Shown here: positions 1 through 5,440 of the stretch, piece after piece
Numbering within the stretch: position 1 is the stretch's first letter
Layout of the letters: the number at the start of each line of letters is the position of its first letter
Origin: an uncultured Ruminococcus sp.
GTDB lineage: Bacteria; Bacillota_A; Clostridia; Oscillospirales; Ruminococcaceae
Direction: 5' to 3'
Length of the DNA stretch: 6,032 nt
NCBI GenBank assembly: GCA_946629405.1
Contig: CAMOXW010000022.1
Coordinates: 1-6,032 of the forward strand
Program-made: the position numbers and the translations under genes
Notes under the pieces: generated by a model
The model's database searches: none
The model's input: the letters and a program-made list of their open reading frames with translations, nothing else
What the model was told of the DNA's origin: nothing

Positions 1-1
1 C

Positions 2-1279
2 TACGGCGTTTATGTTGACGGGGAACTCGTCAAGGATGTAGTGATGGGAGAAAAGGAGCAGACAGTCGAGCTGTTCAGCGGAGCAGTCTCCCGGACCGCC
101 ACAGTAAAGATCATACATCTTTCAGAAGCCAATAACGGCTGTATTGGTGTAAAGGATCTCACGGTCACATCATCTTCATTGACTCCTGTTAAGCCGACGC
201 CTAAAAAAGACCTGACGATCGAGTTCATAGGCGATTCGATCACCTGCGCATACGGAGTTGAAGCGGGATCACAGTATGAAAGCTTCTCGACTGCGACCGA
301 AAACTTTACACTGTCCTATGCCTATCTGACAGCGCAGCTTCTCGATGCTGATTACAGCGCGGTATGTTACAGCGGTCACGGAATCGTTTCCGGCTATACA
401 AGTGACGGCACAAAGAATACGGATTCGCTCGTCCCGCCGTATTATGAGCTTGTCGGCAAACCCAAGGACTATCAGACCAAATGGGATTTCTCAAAAAATC
501 CGACAGATGTGGTAGTGCTTAACCTCGGTACAAACGATGATTCCTATGCGTCAAAGGATTTGGAAACACGCGGTGTCGAATATCAGGAACTTTACGAAGA
601 TTTCCTGAAGCAGATCAGGAAATGTAACCCTGATGCGCATATTATATGCACACTTGGTATCATGGGAGCCACAGAACTGTATCCCTATATCGAAGCGGCA
701 GTCAAAGAAGTCGGTGATCCGAAGATCACATGTTATCAATCGCCTGTTCAGGATATGAACGATCTCGGTGCAGACTGGCATCCCTCTCCCAAAACACATG
801 AGAAAAATGCTTATCTGATGGCTGACAAAATTTCGACCGTCCTCGGCAGAAAGTCGGATAAGATCGGTATTGATCTTGCAGCGGATAGCAAACTGGAATC
901 AAATATTGATGCTGACAGCGGCGCAAATGCCTGGCCTTACTATGCTGAGTGGAACCGCTCCATGAACGTCAATATCTCGGCGGCTGGCAATTCACCGGAA
1001 TCAATTACGGTATATGTGCCAAATTTAGTTCTCCCGGTAGGCAAATATGAGCTTAGTTTCAAAGCAGAGGGATTGAAAGGCGAAATACCGTATGAAGTCC
1101 GCAGTATGACAGATCCGAAAACGGTCTATGCAAGTGGCACAACAGAGACAGAAACAACGCTGAAAGCATTTGATCTGTGTGAATCGGCAGATGATGCGGA
1201 AATTGTGTTCATGATCGGAGAGCAGACCGGCAGTATCACATTCTCAGAGGTCACACTATATAAACGGGCAAATCTGTAA
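2..1279 (+). CDS. SGNH/CE2-like carbohydrate esterase (5' end missing)
   Basis: The frame is open from the first complete codon of the window, so the start lies upstream; 425 residues are visible. Residues 1 to ~65 look like the end of a beta-rich jelly-roll module (YGVYVDGE, TVELFSG), as found N-terminal to the catalytic domain in CE2 esterases. The SGNH hydrolase domain follows: block I GDSITCAYGVE with nucleophile Ser79, block III GTND (176-179, oxyanion Asn178), and block V DWHPS with Asp258 and His260. All catalytic positions are present. Family members remove acetyl groups from xylan or other polysaccharides; the substrate here is not determinable. After ~residue 285 comes a ~135-residue beta-rich tail (GKYELSFKAEG, ending SEVTLYKRANL) resembling a CBM4/9-like carbohydrate-binding sandwich. 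No dockerin lies at the C-terminus; a signal peptide or dockerin could be in the missing part. The family call is solid; the CE2 subfamily and the C-terminal module are inferred from motifs only. Confidence 0.87.
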   Translation, partial: YGVYVDGELVKDVVMGEKEQTVELFSGAVSRTATVKIIHLSEANNGCIGVKDLTVTSSSLTPVKPTPKKDLTIEFIGDSITCAYGVEAGSQYESFSTATENFTLSYAYLTAQLLDADYSAVCYSGHGIVSGYTSDGTKNTDSLVPPYYELVGKPKDYQTKWDFSKNPTDVVVLNLGTNDDSYASKDLETRGVEYQELYEDFLKQIRKCNPDAHIICTLGIMGATELYPYIEAAVKEVGDPKITCYQSPVQDMNDLGADWHPSPKTHEKNAYLMADKISTVLGRKSDKIGIDLAADSKLESNIDADSGANAWPYYAEWNRSMNVNISAAGNSPESITVYVPNLVLPVGKYELSFKAEGLKGEIPYEVRSMTDPKTVYASGTTETETTLKAFDLCESADDAEIVFMIGEQTGSITFSEVTLYKRANL

Positions 1280-1416
1280 AGTCAAATGAAGAAATTAAAC
1301 TAAATCTGCTTTCTCGCGGGCACTTCAATACTTGCGGTATATGACATTCTTAGCTTTGCCATCAGGTATAATTACCGGAGGTTATCTGAATGAAATTATA
1401 AAAAGATGATGAATAA
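1280..1416. other. Intergenic spacer after the esterase, no gene seen
   Basis: No credible coding sequence. It holds a TATAAT at 1367-1372 without a well-spaced -35 box, and a GGAGG at 1377-1381 followed by ATG AAA TTA TAA (1390-1401), a three-codon frame. This could be the scar of a lost gene start, but nothing else supports a gene. Confidence 0.5.
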
Positions 1417-1450
1417 GATGAAAGCCGCAGGTTCTCCTGCGGCTTTCATC
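1417..1450. terminator. Long perfect hairpin, probable terminator shared by convergent units
   Basis: A perfect 15-bp stem (1417-1431 with 1436-1450) closes a TTCT loop, with the core GCCGCAGG/CCTGCGGC. It lies between the esterase gene (+) and the decayed recombinase unit (-), so it could stop both. The T-rich tract after it is weak in either direction (TTTAG on +), so termination strength is uncertain. The same GCCGCAGG core forms the terminator at 5546-5577, behind the other recombinase 3' end, which suggests the two hairpins share ancestry with the genes. Confidence 0.7.
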
Positions 1451-1451
1451 T

Positions 1452-1623
1452 TTAGTCATTTATTTCAAATCACACTGTACACGAATCATGAAAGTCACCG
1501 TTGAACTCCATTGATACGTAAAGGCTGCCGTCCTCGTTTTCGTGGACATTTATCTTCCGCACGAGCAGTCTGATGTTAGTGTCGATGATCTAAACAACTG
1601 CAGTTCCCGGGGTAAACTGCCAT
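1452..1623 (-). pseudogene. Decayed large serine recombinase: gene start joined to C-terminal tail
   Basis: Read on the minus strand, codons 1589-1473 give IIDTNIRLLVRKINVHENED, then GSLYVSMEFNGDF, then HDSCTV. This matches, without gaps, the tail of the recombinase at the right edge of the window (DANTRLLVRKINVHENED, SLDVTLEFNGDF). A 50-bp stretch (1521-1570) is identical to 5652-5701 at 46 positions. The remnant has a stop at 1590-1592 where the homologue has Tyr, and TGA at 1470-1472 in place of the homologue's Cys; the ancestral stop was probably TAA at 1452-1454. Immediately upstream, ATG at 1621-1623 has a strong RBS but is in another frame and stops after 15 codons (TAA at 1576-1578). 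I read this as a recombinase gene that lost its whole middle, keeping promoter, start and tail. That the ATG belongs to the same ancestral gene is inference. Confidence 0.82.
1455..1592 (-). repeat. Direct repeat copy A: recombinase 3' end
   Basis: This stretch aligns without gaps to 5586-5723 (constant offset 4131 bases), in the same orientation. Identity is highest at 1521-1570 (46 of 50 by eye) and lower toward both ends. It brackets, with copy B, the segment holding the GH18 gene, the ATPase/ProX pair and the tRNA half. Confidence 0.8.
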
Positions 1624-1629
1624 GATTAT

Positions 1630-1636
1630 CCTCCTC
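1630..1636 (-). promoter_or_regulatory. Ribosome binding site of the decayed recombinase unit
   Basis: Minus strand GAGGAGG, six bases before the ATG at 1621-1623. Such a complete site in front of a 15-codon frame indicates that this was once the start of a real gene. Confidence 0.65.
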
Positions 1637-1700
1637 GCAATAAAAAAATCAATATATTAAGGATAAAAAATTCCCCTGATATAACAAATGCATTATAAAT

Positions 1701-1729
1701 ATTATATCATTGTCAGCAATATATGTCAA
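1701..1729 (-). promoter_or_regulatory. Consensus sigma-A promoter reading toward the recombinase remnant
   Basis: On the minus strand, TTGACA (1724-1729) and TATAAT (1701-1706) are separated by exactly 17 bases. Transcription should begin near 1694, about 60 bases before the GAGGAGG site at 1630-1636. A 7-bp inverted repeat (GATATAA 1678-1684, TTATATC 1702-1708) overlaps the -10 box and could be an operator, though the region is AT-rich. If active, the unit would make an RNA of roughly 250-280 nt ending at the 1417-1450 hairpin. Confidence 0.72.
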
Positions 1730-1836
1730 GTAAATCTGTTGAATATTTACATATATTAAGACTCTGCATATATTATACATACAGGAAAACAGAAACTATA
1801 TTATTCACCGAATCAGCTGCCAAATATATCCGTGTA

Positions 1837-1866
1837 TTGACAATCACATATCCCCTGCTTTATAAT
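1837..1866 (+). promoter_or_regulatory. Consensus sigma-A promoter of the GH18 gene
   Basis: TTGACA (1837-1842), an 18-base spacer, and TATAAT (1861-1866). The expected start point is near 1873, giving a leader of only ~24 bases before the probable initiation codon at 1897. The promoter therefore excludes any translation start further upstream, including the in-frame ATG at 1723. Confidence 0.78.
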
Positions 1867-1882
1867 ATAGATAACAAATCGC

Positions 1883-1889
1883 AAGGAGG
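1883..1889 (+). promoter_or_regulatory. RBS that fixes the GH18 start at an ATA codon
   Basis: AAGGAGG is a full anti-16S match. Seven bases separate it from ATA at 1897-1899, the normal distance for initiation. No ATG, GTG or in-frame TTG lies in the usable range; the TTG at 1893-1895 is out of frame. The next in-frame candidates (TTG 1939, GTG 1945) fall inside the signal peptide and have no RBS. Confidence 0.8.
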
Positions 1890-1896
1890 GAATTGC

Positions 1897-3039
1897 ATAA
1901 AAGCACACAGGATAATTGCCATAACTGCCGCGGCTGTTTTGGCGGTGCCTGCATATTCAGCGGCGGCGGACACTGATTCTACACGAAGGATAGTCGGATA
2001 CCTTCCCGACTGGAACTACCAGCCGTTCAGCGAGCTCGACCTCGGACAGCTTACGCATATAAATATCGCCTTCTGCAATCCCGACGAGAACGGCAGGCTG
2101 TACTGCAATATTCCCGAACAGAAGCTGAAAAGTATCATCTCTACGGCACACGAAAACGACGTCGAGGTATTCGCCGCGCTCGGCGGCGGAGGTGGCTGTG
2201 ACGGCTATCTACAGTACGTTGATACTCCCGAGGAGCGCGCCGAGTTCAACTCCAACATAATGGACTTCTGCGAAACCTACGACTTCGACGGCATCGACCT
2301 CGATATCGAGCTCAGCTCGAATCATCAGATATGGAACTATTACGGTGACTGGTGTACGGAGCTGCGCGCTCTCTGTGACGAGAGGAATATGGAGATGTCC
2401 ACTGCTACGGTTCAGTGGGTGGCGCGAAAGGTCACTCCCGAGACGTTCGCGCTGTTCGATTTTGTCAACGTTATGGCTTATGACAACGACGAGGACGCGC
2501 ACTCCCACGCCTCGTATGAATACTCAGTCCAGTGCCTCAACTACTTCTCCGAGAATAAGCAGATTCCAAAGGATAAGCTCGTTCTCGGTGTGCCTTTCTA
2601 CGGCAGAGGCTACACGTCAAACGGCGAGCTTGACTGGAACTCATATATGTCCTTCGCAGATGCTGTCAGCAAAGGTGATGAGTATTACAGTGCGGACGTC
2701 TGTGACGGTATCGCCTACAACGGAGCTGTTACAATGGCGAAAAAAGCGGAGCTTGCCAAGGACTGCGGCGGCATTATGATATGGGAGCTCACGCAGGACG
2801 CAAATGGCGAAAAGTCGCTGCTGAAGGTGATACATGACACTCTCCGCGGCGAATCCTGTGTTGCAGGCGATGTGAACACTGACGGCAGCTTCAATGTGTC
2901 CGACCTTGTATTATTGCAGAAGTGGCTGCTTGCAGCTCCCGACGCGGAGCTTGCAAACTGGCAGGCAGGCGACCTCTGCAAAGATAACAGGCTTGATGTA
3001 TTTGACCTCTGCCTGATGAGAAGAATACTGACAGAATAG
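1897..3039 (+). CDS. Secreted GH18 glycosidase (chitinase/ENGase-like) with C-terminal type I dockerin
   Basis: Counting the ATA at 1897 as residue 1, the product has 380 residues. Residues 1-24 form a signal peptide: basic KAHR, hydrophobic core IIAITAAAVLAV, and a small-residue cleavage region AYSAAA before DTDS. The GH18 barrel spans ~28-320: strand-1 RRIVGYLPDW, a glycine-rich LGGGGG (the SxGG position), the signature DGIDLDIE at 131-138 with catalytic acid Glu138 and Asp136, VMAYD with Tyr195/Asp196, and the closing MIWELTQD with Trp296. GH18 enzymes cleave beta-1,4 GlcNAc bonds by substrate-assisted catalysis; chitin versus N-glycan or peptidoglycan specificity cannot be told. Residues 325-380 are a dockerin with two Ca-binding repeats, DVNTDGSFNVSDL and DLCKDNRLDVFDL. 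The third ligand position of repeat two is Cys instead of Asn/Asp. The enzyme is thus probably bound to a cohesin scaffold outside the cell. The gene has its own promoter and terminator. The lack of a standard start codon is the main oddity: either rare AUA initiation, a start-loss mutation, or a sequence error. Confidence 0.9.
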   Translation: MKAHRIIAITAAAVLAVPAYSAAADTDSTRRIVGYLPDWNYQPFSELDLGQLTHINIAFCNPDENGRLYCNIPEQKLKSIISTAHENDVEVFAALGGGGGCDGYLQYVDTPEERAEFNSNIMDFCETYDFDGIDLDIELSSNHQIWNYYGDWCTELRALCDERNMEMSTATVQWVARKVTPETFALFDFVNVMAYDNDEDAHSHASYEYSVQCLNYFSENKQIPKDKLVLGVPFYGRGYTSNGELDWNSYMSFADAVSKGDEYYSADVCDGIAYNGAVTMAKKAELAKDCGGIMIWELTQDANGEKSLLKVIHDTLRGESCVAGDVNTDGSFNVSDLVLLQKWLLAAPDAELANWQAGDLCKDNRLDVFDLCLMRRILTE

Positions 3040-3042
3040 AGC

Positions 3043-3073
3043 AAAGCTCCCCGAGTGATTCGGGGAGCTTTTT
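3043..3073 (+). terminator. Rho-independent terminator of the GH18 gene
   Basis: Four bases after the stop codon, a perfect 12-bp stem (3043-3054 with 3060-3071, GC-rich CTCCCCGA core) and a 5-base loop run into five Ts (3069-3073). From the other strand the same hairpin is followed by only three Ts, so it may also stop the minus-strand operon weakly. Confidence 0.9.
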
Positions 3074-3076
3074 GCT

Positions 3077-3221
3077 CATTCTTCATAAATGGTAGTTTGG
3101 GTATTGTTAGCTGAACAGAGAAAGCAGGCATATATTCAGCGTGCATCTGATACTTTTTATGCTCCGCCTCGTAGGACCTGATAGCAGCTTCGTTATCGAA
3201 CTCTGGTGTAAAAATCCGCAT
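3077..3221 (-). pseudogene. Truncated unknown gene, translationally coupled to the ProX gene
   Basis: ATG at 3219-3221 lies three bases after the stop of the ProX-type gene. A GGAG in the last ProX codons sits at a good distance, so translation is probably coupled. The first ~35 residues (MRIFTPEFDNEAAIRSYEAE, then HKKYQMHAEYMPAF) look like a genuine soluble, charged protein start. From about residue 48 the frame runs through the GH18 terminator and antisense through its dockerin, with no stop until 2715, 168 codons in all. That part cannot be an evolved protein sequence. Most likely the 3' part was replaced when the GH18 cassette arrived. I do not recognise the family. It is possible that the read-through product is really made. 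Confidence 0.45.
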
Positions 3222-3224
3222 AGA

Positions 3225-3770
3225 TCACTCCGTCGGCAGATCAATAAAAGTTGGCTCATGCTTAGCCGCGCGGACATATTTCAGCATATCCTCACGGAGA
3301 AGGCGTACTGTTGATGTATTGATGCCCGGGTGACCGCAGATGTATTCATCACTCATAAGATTGTTATCTATAACAAGCTGAATGTTGTTATCAGTATCAA
3401 ATATCAGTTCAAGAGCAGAGACCGAGCCCGGAATAGTATGCAGAAATTCTTGCATCTTATCAGCCTCCGCAAATGATAAACGTGCACAGTTCAACTGCGA
3501 GGTGAGGAACTTTGTCTTGAACGGCTTATCTCCAGGCATCAGCAACATATAGAAGCTGGTCTTTTGACGGTTGCAGAGGAAAAGGTTCTTGCATATCTTA
3601 GCACCGAGTACCTTCTCAATAGCAAGACAATCTTCCATAGTATCAGCGTGGTCGTGGTCAGCTCTCTTGTACTCGATACCGAGCGAATCAAGCCTTTCGT
3701 ATATAGCCATTTCAACTTCGGAACGCTCGTCCGAGGGACGTCCCGTATAAAGTGCCTTATCAATATTCAT
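3225..3770 (-). CDS. YbaK/ProX-family aminoacyl-tRNA (prolyl-tRNA) editing protein
   Basis: 181 residues, the usual size for stand-alone ProX/YbaK proteins. These free-standing hydrolases remove wrongly attached amino acids (Ala or Cys) from tRNA-Pro in the cytoplasm. Family features in order: AKICKNLFLCNR around Lys61 (the conserved YbaK lysine), YMLLMPGDKPFKTK, LSFAEADKM, GSVSALELIFD (Gly115, Ser116), VIDNNLM, and CGHPGINTSTVRL (His147), where many relatives have HPN. The C-terminus EDMLKYV is also typical. I chose ATG at 3768-3770 because AAAGGAG lies seven bases upstream. A longer in-frame ATG (3797) overlaps the preceding gene and lacks an RBS. The RBS overlaps the ATPase stop codon, so the two genes form one operon with coupled translation. 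Specificity within the family is not resolvable from motifs. Confidence 0.88.
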   Translation of the reverse strand: MNIDKALYTGRPSDERSEVEMAIYERLDSLGIEYKRADHDHADTMEDCLAIEKVLGAKICKNLFLCNRQKTSFYMLLMPGDKPFKTKFLTSQLNCARLSFAEADKMQEFLHTIPGSVSALELIFDTDNNIQLVIDNNLMSDEYICGHPGINTSTVRLLREDMLKYVRAAKHEPTFIDLPTE

Positions 3771-3777
3771 TGCAATT

Positions 3778-3784
3778 CTCCTTT
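3778..3784 (-). promoter_or_regulatory. RBS deciding the ProX start, overlapping the ATPase stop
   Basis: Minus strand AAAGGAG, seven bases before ATG 3768-3770 and sharing one base with the TAA (3784-3786) of the upstream ATPase gene. This favours re-initiation by ribosomes finishing the ATPase. Confidence 0.75.
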
Positions 3785-4980
3785 TACCAGTTGTCACGCA
3801 TCAGGAAGTCTGCTATATGCACTATCTCTATGCCGTTGTCGTTACCTAATGCCAGCGGATCACGGCACACCACATATTTGTGATAGTGATCCTTTATTTC
3901 CATAAGGTTTGCAGTCTCGCGATCTGAACCGTCGGGCAGCTGAACGCAGACCTGAACATATATCCTTTCATCTCTGCGGACAGCAACGAAGTCTATCTCT
4001 TTGGTGTTGTTCTTGCCAATGTAGACATCATAACCCCTGCGCTTCATTTCGAGGTACACTATATTCTCGAATACAGCTGAAATCATTTTTGTATCGAAGC
4101 CCATCTGACTGTACTTGATAGAAATATCAGAAAGATAGTATTTTTCCTGAGTTTTGAGCACTGCCTTACCCTGAAGGTCGTAACGCTGACAAGGATAAAT
4201 GATGAACGCTTCAACCAGCCACTTCAGATAGTTGTAGATAGTCTCAACAGAAAGACTGCGATTCTCGTTTTTAAGGAATTTCACAATGGTATTAGCCGAG
4301 AAGGTCATACCTACGTTTTCGATAACGTATCGGACCACTCTGTCAAAAAGCTCCTTATTGCGTATCTTATGACGCTTGGAGATATCGCGCGTAATGACAG
4401 AAGCATATATACCGTCAACTACCTGATATGCTGACTTAGTATCGAAACTGCTGATCCCCACAATAGGAAAGCCTCCATACTGAACATATTCATCGAACAC
4501 GTCTCTCGCCTGCGACTCGTCCTTATCCTTGAACGTCAGATATTCACGAAGCGAGAGCGTATAAACGGGAATAGTCACATATCTGCCCGTGAGATATGTG
4601 GATATCTCGCTCGACATCAGCTTGCTGTTTGAGCCTGTGACATAGATATCGACATTGCTGTTTTCAAGCAGGTCGTTGACTACCTTTTCCCAGCCCTTTA
4701 TTTCCTGTAATTCATCAAGGAGCAAATAGCAGCGTCCTTTATTCGAGATTGCAGTTTTAATGTCGGAGTACATCTCCTTGGTGGAAAAGTCGTCATACAT
4801 AATTTCGCTGTATCTGCGCTCGATTATGTTTTCCTTTGCAACGCCTCGCTTTTCAAGTTCAGCCGCGACCATTTCGAGTATAGTGGACTTGCCGCAGCGG
4901 CGAACTCCCGCAAGTATCTTTACAACAGGAGAATCTATAAAAGGCTCTATTGCGTTAATGTAATCAGGTCTAAGTATCAT
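3784..4980 (-). CDS. AAA+ ATPase with DUF4143 domain (AAA_14 family)
   Basis: 398 residues, typical length for this family, which is common and often multi-copy in gut Firmicutes and Bacteroidetes. Its cellular role is not established. N-terminal ATPase: Walker A GVRRCGKST (25-33, Lys31), Walker B CYLLLDE (Asp89, Glu90) with the family-typical LQEI and WEK after it, and sensor-like VTGSNSKL (114-121) before TYLTGRY and LREYLTF. The middle (~200-270) looks like a winged-helix segment (FSANTIVKFLKN, SVETIYNYLKWL). The C-terminal DUF4143 part resembles a PD-(D/E)XK fold: ENIVYLEMKRRGY (Glu305), KEIDFVAV (328-330 EID) and IYVQV. Gln343 stands where active nucleases have the E-x-K core, so nuclease activity is doubtful. 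The RBS (GAGGTG, five bases before ATG) and a consensus promoter upstream fix the start. It is the first gene of the operon with ProX. Frequent horizontal spread of this family fits the mobile surroundings. Confidence 0.9.
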   Translation of the reverse strand: MILRPDYINAIEPFIDSPVVKILAGVRRCGKSTILEMVAAELEKRGVAKENIIERRYSEIMYDDFSTKEMYSDIKTAISNKGRCYLLLDELQEIKGWEKVVNDLLENSNVDIYVTGSNSKLMSSEISTYLTGRYVTIPVYTLSLREYLTFKDKDESQARDVFDEYVQYGGFPIVGISSFDTKSAYQVVDGIYASVITRDISKRHKIRNKELFDRVVRYVIENVGMTFSANTIVKFLKNENRSLSVETIYNYLKWLVEAFIIYPCQRYDLQGKAVLKTQEKYYLSDISIKYSQMGFDTKMISAVFENIVYLEMKRRGYDVYIGKNNTKEIDFVAVRRDERIYVQVCVQLPDGSDRETANLMEIKDHYHKYVVCRDPLALGNDNGIEIVHIADFLMRDNW

Positions 4981-4997
4981 AACATCACCTCTGTACT

Positions 4998-5026
4998 ATT
5001 ATACCTTAGAAAGTTTATATAGTCAA
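4998..5026 (-). promoter_or_regulatory. Promoter of the ATPase-ProX operon
   Basis: Minus strand TTGACT (5021-5026), a 17-base spacer, and TATAAT (4998-5003). The predicted start point near 4991 lies ~10 bases before the ATPase ATG, so the leader is extremely short and begins almost at the GAGGTG ribosome binding site. Confidence 0.75.
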
Positions 5027-5188
5027 GAAGTTTTTTCGATACAGAAGAAAAAATATTAATATTTATACGACTATTTCGGTTATAAGGCATATATTATAGA
5101 ATAAAGTGTCGATGTCCGCCTGTCTTGCGACCTTCGAGAATACATATTTCATTACACTTCAATTGGAAAGATATGCAGAAGAACTCAG
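5027..5188. other. AT-rich non-coding stretch, no gene supported
   Basis: AT-rich spacer between the ATPase promoter and the promoter at 5212-5240. Open frames crossing it on the plus strand (from 5106 and 5125) have no RBS, run through the tRNA half and show no protein-like features, so they are not called. Confidence 0.5.
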
Positions 5189-5209
5189 TTCAAAAACTTT
5201 TCAAAAACT
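5189..5209 (+). repeat. Two tandem 10-bp direct repeats, 11-nt period, upstream of a promoter
   Basis: TTCAAAAACT occurs at 5189-5198 and again at 5200-5209, one DNA helical turn apart, ending two bases before the TTGACA box at 5212. This could be a regulator site, an A-tract UP-like element, or an integrase arm-type site. The sequence alone does not decide. Confidence 0.6.
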
Positions 5210-5211
5210 AC

Positions 5212-5240
5212 TTGACATCCACGGAAATACGTGCTATAAT
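5212..5240 (+). promoter_or_regulatory. Perfect consensus promoter upstream of the tRNA half
   Basis: TTGACA (5212-5217), a 17-base spacer, and TATAAT (5235-5240). Initiation is expected near 5247. The transcript would carry the tRNA-Leu 3' half and end at the 5441-5467 terminator, about 220 nt. The arrangement is what one expects for a stable-RNA gene, but the 5' half of the tRNA is missing. Confidence 0.8.
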
Positions 5241-5258
5241 GGGTTTAGTCAAACAAAA

Positions 5259-5270
5259 GAACATTTGTTC
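5259..5270. promoter_or_regulatory. LexA (SOS) box-like palindrome just downstream of the promoter
   Basis: GAACATTTGTTC fits the core GAAC-N4-GTTC of the Gram-positive LexA/DinR operator. One inner base (the second R of the RNRY spacer) and the two flanking bases are off the full consensus. It lies at about +13 to +24 relative to the predicted start point, a position where a bound repressor would block transcription. A match of this core by chance in 6 kb is not very rare, so function is unproven. Confidence 0.35.
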
Positions 5271-5288
5271 CAATGGCGTTGCTGTATC

Positions 5289-5341
5289 TTTAGGTTCTGA
5301 TGCCGTAAGGTGTGCAGGTTCAAGTCCTGCCATCCGCACCA
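5289..5341 (+). tRNA. 3' half of tRNA-Leu(UAG), anticodon loop to CCA (fragment)
   Basis: The order of tRNA parts is exact: anticodon loop TTTAGGT (5289-5295, anticodon TAG at 5291-5293), 3' anticodon strand TCTGA, long class II variable arm with GCC-GTAA-GGT (5303-5311), T arm GCAGG-TTCAAGT-CCTGC (5314-5330), 3' acceptor strand CATCCGC (5331-5337), discriminator A and encoded CCA. The 5' side does not fit. The five bases before the loop (GTATC) do not pair with TCTGA, and no GCGGATG acceptor strand or D arm exists upstream within the promoter-to-loop interval. So this is a half gene, cut at the anticodon loop, a frequent crossover point for tyrosine integrases at tRNA genes. I infer a displaced attachment-site fragment; it should not yield a functional tRNA. 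Confidence 0.78.
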
Positions 5342-5366
5342 GCGCCGAGCGGGCGCACTCAGTTTT

Positions 5367-5389
5367 GCGTCTCAGTTTTTCTGGGACGC
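5367..5389 (+). other. Hairpin in the trailer of the tRNA half
   Basis: GCGTCTCAG (5367-5375) pairs with CTGGGACGC (5381-5389), nine pairs with one G-U, around a T5 loop. A short GC hairpin (GCGCC/GGCGC, 5342-5356) precedes it. The T tract after it is poor, so it is more likely an RNA-processing or trailer structure than the main terminator. Confidence 0.45.
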
Positions 5390-5440
5390 GAATGGTTTTC
5401 TGCGTATGAGAGTCATCTATTTAATATTGATACCGCATTC

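Noticed and set aside
306..926. Minus-strand open frames within the esterase gene
   Set aside because: They are antisense to the SGNH motifs, with no RBS or family resemblance.
1367..1401. TATAAT, GGAGG and a three-codon frame (ATG AAA TTA TAA) after the esterase
   Set aside because: There is no -35 box at proper spacing and no meaningful product; a leader peptide has no downstream gene to control.
1723..1896. N-terminal extension of the GH18 protein from the in-frame ATG at 1723
   Set aside because: It would start upstream of the consensus promoter at 1837-1866, has no RBS, is AT-rich and non-protein-like, and would bury the signal peptide.
2209..2779. Open frames on both strands inside the GH18 gene
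   Set aside because: They are shadows of the GC-rich third positions of the GH18 coding frame, which has intact catalytic motifs.
3564..4118. Plus-strand frames opposite the ProX and ATPase genes
   Set aside because: Antisense to well-supported genes and without RBS or protein features.
5189..5209. CRISPR-like repeat
   Set aside because: Only two 10-bp units with a one-base gap; no spacers and no cas genes.
5247..5341. Complete functional tRNA-Leu
   Set aside because: No 5' acceptor strand complementary to CATCCGC, no D arm, and no pairing for the anticodon stem upstream of 5289.
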